Made by a program: the position numbers and the translations under genes
DNA from: Aphrocallistes beatrix
Lineage: Eukaryota > Porifera > Hexactinellida > Sceptrulophora > Aphrocallistidae
DNA: 64,000 nucleotides
NCBI GenBank assembly: GCA_963281255.1
Contig: OY725494.1
Span: 1,997,934 to 2,061,933 of the forward strand
Reading direction: 5' to 3'
Part shown: piece by piece, positions 56,440-64,000 of the stretch
Numbering within the stretch: position 1 is the first letter of the stretch
Layout of the letters: the number at the start of each line of letters is the position of its first letter
The notes under the pieces: model-generated
Told to the model about the DNA's origin: nothing
Databases searched by the model: none
Seen by the model: the letters and a program-made list of their open reading frames with translations, nothing else

Positions 56440-57018
56440 AGAGATTAGAAACGGGGAAGAGAAAGACTTGCAGGTTCCATGCCTTTCTGATGTATCCGGT
56501 ATATTGGAGAAGTACCATGATCACCTACTGCATCCGGGAATGAATGCTACCGTTAATCAATCAAGGCTGGGGATGTATTCAGAGATTGTCAACTACGTGA
56601 GCTTAGTTCATTAGTTTTCAATTACAATTTTTAATGAATTAACCTTTATTAGTCGATTCTATATTAAAAGGTGAAATCGTGTGATGCTTGCCAGCGAAAC
56701 AAGCCACAGCCACCTCAACCTCAGAGAAAGTTGCATCCGATCCTCCCTCCTGAGAGACCAATGAAGCATATCGGGGTTGGTCTTATATGTGATATTTCTC
56801 CCAGTCCGGAAGGCTACAAGCACCTGCTCGTTACAGTGTGCTATTTGAGCAAGTATGTAGTAGTGCGACCTCTCAAGAGTAAAACGACTGATGAAGTTAT
56901 CGAGAACCTGAAATACATCTACCTAGATGTTGGTGTCCCAGATATCATCCAACATGACCAGGGCAAAGAGTTCACAAGCAATGTAGTATGTTTAATTAAA
57001 GATGCAATTCTAGTTTAA
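56440..57018 (+). pseudogene. Ginger-type integrase, partial, first catalytic Asp replaced
   Basis: Exon 1 (to about 56596) reads ILEKYHDHLLHPGMNATVNQ and YSEIVNY, then GTGAGC. Exon 2 resumes after TTAAAAG at 56670 with VKSCDACQRNK, completing an H-H-C-C zinc finger. The catalytic core follows: MKHIGVGLICDIS, where relatives have IGVDLI, so the first Asp is Gly; then YKHLLVTVCYLSKYVVVRPL and IQHDQGKEFTSN with the second Asp. A GT at the end of TSN could be a donor, but the downstream exons with the catalytic Glu are absent. Same family as the minus-strand gene at 57685-64000, with the same intron position after NY. It faces that gene tail to tail. Confidence 0.8.
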
Positions 57019-57244
57019 ACACTGTAGCATACTTAAATTCGAATGTTATTTTGCAGAAGCCTTAACAAGACTTCTTCCTGAAATTGTACACCTATGCATG
57101 TAATCGAATTGAGAATTGTGTTCCTTGTACGGAGTATGTATATACAAGTCCATACGTATGTATATACAAATCCACTCGTAGCTAACCTAACTAAACAATT
57201 TAACTGTATGATATAATTGAAATATATATCCTCATAGCCTACTT

Positions 57245-57405
57245 TATATAAGGCCTGTTTCGTGATATTTTGAGTCACGTGATATTCTGAGTCATTAGTA
57301 TTAGTGAACCATGGATGTTCCACTAGCGTGATATTTTGAGTCATTAGTATTACTAAACGAGGGAGATTTAACTACCGTGATATTATGAGTCAAAACGATT
57401 AGCTA
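57245..57405. repeat. Single-arm relative of the 20507-21014 foldback
   Basis: Shares GTGATATTTTGAGTC words and GAACCATGGATG with the arms of that element. The words recur four times here. Confidence 0.6.
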
Positions 57406-60400
57406 ATACAATAGCTTGGCAACCGCAACAATGACTCTGTTAAAAGTAAGTAATCGACTATGACAATAACAAATATTTACTCACAAGTACATTACGATAT
57501 CTTTTACGTAGTTTAGTGGCGTAATAATATTAGTTCAACCAATATCTTTTGCCTATTCACTTTTATTACACATCCGATTATTACAAATTCAGTTCATTAA
57601 ATACATATTAGATTACTCAATATTTTTCTAATCTATATTATCAAATGTAAGAGCCAAATACAGTTTCTATACAATTCTAAATGTTTAGTTGTTATCTGTA
57701 ATATCTATATATAACTTCATTCCATAAGTTGAAGTAGAACTGTTGATCATTGATCTGACAGGTTCGTAATGACAGTGAAAATTAGTAATGTAGATTGAGC
57801 CATGGTTGCAATCATAATTTGCTGCTCTTAAAAGACTCCAGCGAATCTCACTGATGCTAGATCCCCGAATGCGGTAGAAATTATTCGCGACATAGATATC
57901 TGTTTCTAGTATCGCTGAGGCTGCCATTATCTCGACATCACCCCAAGTCGATTCGCGAAATACAAGATTCTCGTTCATAAGATATTCGCATGGAGTGGTC
58001 GTCTTTTTGGCGGAAATACCATGCAAGCTGACTTGTACCCTTACTTGCAATGAAATTTGCTATGATAGAGCGAATCTTTAAGTGTTCATGTTGATTTCCA
58101 GTTATTATTTGCGACAAGCATCGAAATAAACAGTTTCCATCCCCGATGATAGTTTCAGTCTCCCAAGGTCGCAATAGCAAAGTTGTTGACCGACAAAATT
58201 GGTGGGATGATTAGATAACGAATCAAAAGTTAAATTAAGTAATCTACATTTTTCTTACTGCCAGGTTTCATTCACAACGAGTACTTTAGGATCTGTGTCT
58301 AGTTCAGGTCCATTTGTTGGCCATCCTTCTTCAAAAGTTTCCCACAGCATTTTATTAATATATTGGAATGCCTGACAGAAAACATAGCATTAGATAAAAT
58401 ATATATATTGCTTTTTTTCTTGTGTAAAAAAAAGAACTCACAACTCCATACAAAACTTTATCAGCATATTTGATAGCTTGATTAGGTTCAAACTCAGGGT
58501 GACATTCATTTGTCCATTCCAGAAGGGTTTTTCTTATCTTCGATTTCTAAAATTCAAATGAATATTTAAGAATTGAAAGAATAAGATTCTTGGCATGATT
58601 AATCACTGATACACGATTTGCCTGAACTGCAAATTTAAAAAAAATATTTACTTGCATTTTGGAGCAGTTTTGTTATATAATCAAATTATATTGGGAAATA
58701 GGTTCCATGATTAAAATTTCTCAATATGGTGACGTATTCTAAATTGAGCTAATGATTTTCACAGTTGATCCATAGAAAAACGTTAAAAAATACGTTGGAG
58801 GGAAAGAATGGATTTACTGCTTTAAATAAAAGGCACTTACGATATCATCTTCAGTGGAATCCTTGAGGAAGTAAAATAAAATTGTATTTGGTACATAAAC
58901 GTGGAATCTGTTTAGGTTTTTATGTAAATATTCGTGTAGTGTGGTGAAAAATGTTTTGGAAGAGATGCTTTGGTGAAATAACGGATAAAGAAAGTTCTAT
59001 TATATCTCGTATAGTATGAATATTATATCGATTGAGTGGATAAACTAGTGATTTTACCTTAAGATCGTTTAGGTGTTTGAGAATGCTTTCTTCCGAAAAC
59101 CCAAATATATTCTTTTCTAACTAAAATGATTGAGCTATATAATATACTAGAAAGTGAAAATGATAAGGTATCAAATTGAAAAGAGGCATTACCTTAGACC
59201 TCTTGCTAAAATTTAGTTCAAGAGCTTTTCTCTTTCTAACAGACTTGAAATTGGAGCCAGAATTAGTTGTGATTCTATCTGATACTGATTTCTCTGATTC
59301 TGATCTATCTTTGTTTTTCTATAGATTATACTAATATTTAATTCCGCTAGTAGTTTTAGTTTTCCGGCTAACTTTTCTCCCGCGATTCATGTCCTGACAA
59401 GACCATAAGAGATAATGGAATGAAAATTTAGTGGTACACATAAATAAAAGTAATATATCATTTCTATTACCTGACTATATCGTTGTAAGTATTTTCTCGT
59501 TAAATGCAAAGGAAATTTCTTTGATTTTGCTTGTTCAACATTCTTATCAATTCCATATGCATGAGAATCTGTTACTTTTGTAATTTTAAAGGGACCATTG
59601 TATTTAGTTGATTTTTTGTGCCTGGAAGGTGTTTGGACTTTGCAATATTATGAACCAACATTAGATCACCCTCAGCGATTTCCGATCTAGTAATAATTAT
59701 GTGTAATAATTACAAGTAGATATGATCTACTATATTACTTAAATATTCTTACGTAGTTATAGTGTACCTGTTTTGAACTACTTTTTCATAAATCTTTTTT
59801 TGTCGCAACTGTTCTTTCTCTATATTGCTTTTTGCTAAGTCTAAGTTTGATTTGTGTCGGTTAAAACCCTCACAAAGCCATTCCTCTGAATCATTCGGAG
59901 ATTCTGCCATCCCATCAAAAGTTCCAATCTCTCTGGGATTGACTAGATTTTCATTATCCTCAGTATTATTGGAAATGTTAAGAGTATTAGATTGGAATTT
60001 GGTAAAGTTACTTTAGTAAATGCTCTGACTGAACATCTCTCCCAAACATTAGTTTAAACGGTGTAAACCCAGTAGATTGTTTCATTTGCGTGTTGGCAGC
60101 AAAAACAGCTGATTGTAACCTTGATGGCCATTCTCCTCCAGATTCTTCGCACATTTTCTCAATTTTACTATAAAAAGAAATTTTAGTCTAATATTTTTTT
60201 GATTATTTAATGAGATTACGTATTTCATTATTGCTTTACTGTACATACGTTTTGATTATCTTGTTATGGGATTCTACAAGCCCATTGCTCTGTGGATAGT
60301 ATGCACGTGTGCTGCGATTTTCTACTTTTAGCTTCTCATGAAAATCTTTGAACTCCTAAACAATATAATACAAGTACGTTATGAATTTAAGTGTACAACA

Positions 60401-60714
60401 TACGTCATATGACAATATCTGACAGAATAATGCTACCATGAGAATTACTACGTATTTAAAAAATGACAACCCTTGAAATGCAACATGTCAACTTCATTAC
60501 AATGCAATATTTTACGTATACTAAACTATATTATATCGTCATGCAATGAATCTCATAAAATGAACAAATTTGGTTTAACGTAAGAATTATAGAATAATTA
60601 CGTTGTGTTTTTTAAAAAGTGATTTATTTTAAGTAGCGAAACCGCTTCATGTATCTGATGTCCATTAAAACAAAGATATGAACTAGCTTTTAGAATCGAA
60701 GCTTTATATATACA

Positions 60715-61364
60715 CAAGCGCGCTTCGCTTGCTTGCGCTGCGCGGCTGGCAAGCAATTTGTGTCCGCCGGAGGCTCCCTTCGGTCTACTGGGGTCACATT
60801 GGGTCGGTCCTACTGTTATAATCGATATCGCACGAAAAATCACCTTAACCAAACCAATGTGACCCCAGGCTCCCTTCGGTCGCCTGGGGTCACATTGGTT
60901 AATTATACGGGAGATAACATCTCTAAATTGTCGGTCCTACTGTTATAATCTATATCGCACGAAAAATCACCGAATTTATCAATTTTTAAAATTTTTGATG
61001 AGTAATGATGACGTCATAACAAAGTGATGAGTCATCATTTTTTGATGATAGTTGCATTATATGTGAGGTATGTTAGTATACAGATTCTCTTAAAATTTCA
61101 GCCTTCTATCTCCTATAATAGCTGAGTTATGCTCGAATTACTTACTGTATTGCTTAACTTTTCAAAATGTGACAATAACGTCATAATTCCATGATGAGTC
61201 GACATTTTGCTCTGAGCTCAGAACTTACTGGAGCCATAGCCAAAAGACACCCACATGCCAAAAATTTCTAGCTTTCTGTGCCCGGCAGTTTCTTCAATCA
61301 ATTCGTTACAGATATATATAGATATATAAATAAATATACAATAATCGAGTTTTAATAGTAAGGA
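60715..61364 (-). mobile_element. Helitron repeat copy in an intron of the integrase gene
   Basis: 650 bp. CAAGCGCGCTTCGCTTG at 60715, AGTAAGGA closing at 61364, host T after. About 100 bp of the hairpin-proximal part is duplicated: GGTCACATTGG occurs twice, with a short inverted patch between (60806-60905). It lies in the intron between the exons ending 61393 and starting 60355, so it did not break coding. Confidence 0.9.
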
Positions 61365-61438
61365 TATTTGGGTTAGATAAGGGTAGTAATACCTGACTAG
61401 TAAATTCTTTCCCTTGATCATGCTGTATTGATTTAGGG

Positions 61439-63568
61439 CAGTGGTTCCCAACCTTTTTCTTGCTGCCATTCCATTCCCCATTCCCCATTCCATGAACCAA
61501 CATTTGAGCGCGACCCCCAAAGAACAAAATCAAAAGTAAGACGATGCATCATTTTCATTTATCGCTACAAATATTGATAATGTCATCCCAAGATTAGTGT
61601 CATATAATAATCAATGTGATGGTTGAGCCTGTTTTGCAGTAACCAGTTTTTACATGCGAGGCTCTGTAGATGATAATGCGACAATCATGTCGCTCTCTAG
61701 TTCAAGGCGATTCCTGTATTTAGTTTTCATCACTACCATTGTAGAGAACGACTGTTCACATAGGTATGACGATGGGTACGGCATTAGGAGCCAAATTGCC
61801 TTCTTTGATAAACGTGGATAGGATAGAAGCATTTTGCACCAGAAACTGTGCAAAGAAGAGGACTGAAATAATGCTTTAGCTCCTGAATCTTGCTTCAGTC
61901 TCACGAACTCCTCTTCGGTGATATCATCGTCGATGATGGCGTCTAATGATGCACTGAAAGGGTCTCGAGCAACAGCGAATGACTGGGTGTCGAGCTCGGG
62001 AAAATAGTTTTCGAATTGACCGATCAGTGACTGAATATGTTCAGTAATTGCGTGTGAAATATGCTCAAGATCGATGTCTTCCGATTCTTCCATGTGTGCA
62101 GATAGACGCGGAAATAAAACGAAGCGGTTGTGACTCACTTTATCTTTCAACAAAGCCAGTGTTGCGAGAAACCCTTTAATTTTGTCATGGAAGAGCATCA
62201 TGTTCGTATCTTTCCCTTGAAGCGTACGATTTAGTACATTGATACGTTCAAAAATGTCACTCAAATAGCACAAGTTAGCAACCCAGTTACTGGACTCAAG
62301 CATTGTTACCCATTCATTCTTATTTTGTGTACGTAGGAACTCTTTTAACTCTTCACGTAGCTCGTAAACACGTAAAATAACATTTCCTCGTGAGAGCCAA
62401 CGTACCTTAGTGTAGAACAGTAAGTTTAAGTGGTCAGCGTCCATTTCATGACAGAATAATCTGAATAACCTCGTGTTTAGGGCACTCGATTTGATGTGAT
62501 TTATTATTTTGATCACCTGCGAAAAGACGTTCATCAAGCTTTCTGGCATTGTACGGGCAGCCAGCGCTTCCCGATGGATCATGTAATGTATCATCAGTGC
62601 ATGAGGAGCCACTTGCTGTAATTTCGTTTTGAAGCCAGAATGCTTCCCAAGCATTGCAGGAGCTCCATCTGTTGTAGATCCAATTAATTTATTGAAGTCT
62701 AGACCTTCTTTATTGTAAAAAGAATTGATTTTGTTGAAAATGTCCTCTCCTTTAGTTGTCATCTCCAATGACTTGCACATTAAAGGCTCGTCGACAAAAT
62801 CGCAATATTTGATAAACCTGATCCAAATAATTAATTGTGCGCATGATTCAATGTCAGTTGATTCATCCAGCTGTATTGCATGCCAAGGTGACTCCTTGAT
62901 AGCAGCTATATTCTGGGCGGTAATGTCCTCACACATGTCACAAATTCTGCGATGAACAGTGTTATTTGAGAGAGGAATGATTCCGAGTTTACTAACCATT
63001 TCTTCTCCGATCATGAGAGAAACCATTTCCTTGGCACATGGCATTATCAGCTCCTCTCCGATGGTGTGTGGATGTTTAGCTTTTGCAATGCGCAATGAAA
63101 CCCGATAAGAAGCTTCCAGAGCATGCTCATTGTTCTGACTATATTTACCTTGTTTATCCAAGCGAGTGTCTCTAAGGGAGGTCAACTTCCGTTCGAAAAA
63201 GGAGCGATCTCTATCTTTGTACGCTGGATGTTTTGAAGACAGATGTTGTTGTAATTTGTTCTGTTTCATGGATTCACTCGAAAGTACTTCGTAGCAAATA
63301 ACGCACTGAGGTTTCTGGAGCCCACAATCTGTCACATAATAGAAACGTTCAATGAATTTGTCTTGGTAATGTCGTTCGCGTGATGCTCCCGCCATCTCCC
63401 TGCACGAAACGTAACTCTAGAGTCTAAACTTAGTATTAGCAATATAAAATGATGGGTATAGGAACGAATACGTGCAATAACGAAAAAGATTAGAGATTAG
63501 TCCGCAACCCCATAAAAAGTGCTTCGCGACCCCAATTGGGGTCGCGACCCATAGTTTGGGAACCACTG
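61439..63568 (-). mobile_element. Intact hAT element with 8-bp duplication
   Basis: 2130 bp. Ends CAGTGGTTCCCAACC (61439) and complement of CAGTGGTTCCCAAAC (63568). Exact duplication ATTTAGGG at 61431-61438 and 63569-63576. Removing the element and one duplicate restores a continuous integrase reading frame (GVPKS to IQHDQG). Inside the right end GGGTCGCGACCCC forms a palindrome. Confidence 0.95.
61650..63395 (-). CDS. hAT transposase, intact (ZBED5/SCAND3-like)
   Basis: 581 codons without a stop, starting MAGASRERHYQDKF at the ATG at 63393-63395. A BED-type finger spans residues about 30-60 (CVICYEVLSSESMKQNKLQQ then HLSSKH). The catalytic region gives AIQLDESTDIESCAQLI (first Asp, residue about 175), LIGSTTDGAPAMLGKHSGF (second Asp, about 240) and, near the C terminus, SSYLCEQSFSTMVVMKTKYR (Glu, about 548). 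RFVLFPRLSAHMEES and the helical insert between the second Asp and the Glu are typical of the ZBED5/SCAND3-like group. The 3' end lies about 210 bp from the left terminus and the 5' end about 170 bp from the right one. No lesion is visible, so it may still be active and could drive the MITE at 52266-52611. Confidence 0.93.
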   Translation of the reverse strand: MAGASRERHYQDKFIERFYYVTDCGLQKPQCVICYEVLSSESMKQNKLQQHLSSKHPAYKDRDRSFFERKLTSLRDTRLDKQGKYSQNNEHALEASYRVSLRIAKAKHPHTIGEELIMPCAKEMVSLMIGEEMVSKLGIIPLSNNTVHRRICDMCEDITAQNIAAIKESPWHAIQLDESTDIESCAQLIIWIRFIKYCDFVDEPLMCKSLEMTTKGEDIFNKINSFYNKEGLDFNKLIGSTTDGAPAMLGKHSGFKTKLQQVAPHALMIHYMIHREALAARTMPESLMNVFSQVIKIINHIKSSALNTRLFRLFCHEMDADHLNLLFYTKVRWLSRGNVILRVYELREELKEFLRTQNKNEWVTMLESSNWVANLCYLSDIFERINVLNRTLQGKDTNMMLFHDKIKGFLATLALLKDKVSHNRFVLFPRLSAHMEESEDIDLEHISHAITEHIQSLIGQFENYFPELDTQSFAVARDPFSASLDAIIDDDITEEEFVRLKQDSGAKALFQSSSLHSFWCKMLLSYPRLSKKAIWLLMPYPSSYLCEQSFSTMVVMKTKYRNRLELESDMIVALSSTEPRM

Positions 63569-64000
63569 ATTTAGGGACTCCATATGCATGGTAAATGTAC
63601 AATAATTCTTTTAAAACAACTTTTGAAGTTTTGCAACTAAGTGGTCTTGCGACTATGTACTTAGTCAAATAACAGACAAGAACAAGGATATGATAGTAGG
63701 TTGGCATGTTGCAAATAAGATCCATTCCTACATGATTTCAAGCACTAGAAGGAGCAGGAATTGGACGAAGTTCACGCTGTGGCTGTAACTTTGCCGTTTT
63801 TTGGCAGACATCGCAGGTTTTGACCTATACCAAATGAATAGAAATTCATAAAATTTCAATAAACAAATTAATAAAATTTATTTTAAAATGTAACTTACAT
63901 ATTGCTTTACATCGTTACACACACCAGGCCAGAAATAATTTTGTTAATTGTAGTGTTGATTCCTGGATGGTCAACGTTGTCTATACTTTTGAGTATATTT

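Larger units (their letters stand above)
57685..64000 (-). pseudogene. Multi-exon Ginger-type integrase with C-terminal OTU domain
   Basis: The gene enters from the right edge. Exons, with GT-AG junctions: 64000-63899 (HPGINTTINK...WPGVCNDVKQY); 63824-63577 continuing at 61438-61393 once the hAT is removed (VKTCDVCQK, GMDLICNMP with the first Asp, IQHDQGKEFTSQ with the second); 60355-60249 (YYPQSNGLVESHNK with the Glu); 60167-60012 (EWPSRLQSAVFAAN); about 59965-59768; 59686-59471 (KYNGPFKI, a GPY/F-type module); 59318-59193; 59120-59058; 58996-58841; 58547-58442; 58371-58259; and about 58230-57685. The last holds IIGDGNCLFRC and NFHCHYEPVRS, the catalytic Cys and His of an OTU protease. Lesions: a stop before NHVGMDL, frameshifts near 63930, 59640 and in the OTU exon, plus two insertions. 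Ginger1 elements with OTU domains are known. That all exons form one gene is inferred from strand, order and splice sites. Confidence 0.78.

Overview
The window is AT-rich animal nuclear DNA, almost certainly from an invertebrate. Genes on both strands carry short GT-AG introns, and the host-type genes are metazoan: a DDOST (OST48) first exon, an intronless PLGRKT homologue and an intronless F-box/LRR protein closest to FBXL15. Everything else recognisable is transposon material. There is no bacterial gene organisation, and I see no tRNA or rRNA gene. I cannot name the species.

Layout. 1-2590: a short unidentified coding tail, then a broken DD37D mariner holding a nested Helitron-like repeat. 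3070-7345: a decayed Helitron protein (Rep, then helicase, then OTU fragment). 7553-9918: a foldback element split by a second DD37D mariner. 10.2-12.7 kb: MITEs and a Tc1-like relic. 12.8-16.5 kb: Helitron repeat copies, one split by a hAT whose transposase is broken. 16.5-19.1 kb: an array of palindromes, a THAP fragment and a Gypsy integrase relic. 19-26.4 kb: Helitron repeats with hAT and Tc1-type MITEs nested in them. 26.6-29.2 kb: a 2.5 kb foldback. 29-42 kb: more Helitron copies and a large dispersed inverted repeat, with the DDOST exon at 32.9-33.2 kb. 42.7-45.4 kb: an intact 897-codon Mutator-like transposase with a PHD finger. 46.4-51.2 kb: an unidentified reading frame, the FBXL15-like gene, a decayed hAT and the PLGRKT gene. 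52.2-57.4 kb: a hAT MITE, Gypsy pol relics, foldbacks and a partial Ginger-type integrase. 57.7-64.0 kb (minus strand): a multi-exon Ginger-type integrase/OTU pseudogene split by an intact hAT (61439-63568) and a Helitron copy.

The most abundant unit is a 0.5-0.65 kb non-autonomous Helitron present about 17 times. Its 5' end is TCCTTACTATTAAAACTCG, its 3' end is a chain of short-loop hairpins ending in CTTG, and it inserts between A and T without duplicating the target. Near-complete copies carry conserved TGACGTCA (CRE-like) and TGACTCA (AP-1-like) octamers. Exact 8-bp duplications let several hAT insertions be ordered in time. The intact hAT shares its terminal 15 bp with a MITE at 52266-52611, so an autonomous/non-autonomous pair may both lie in this window.
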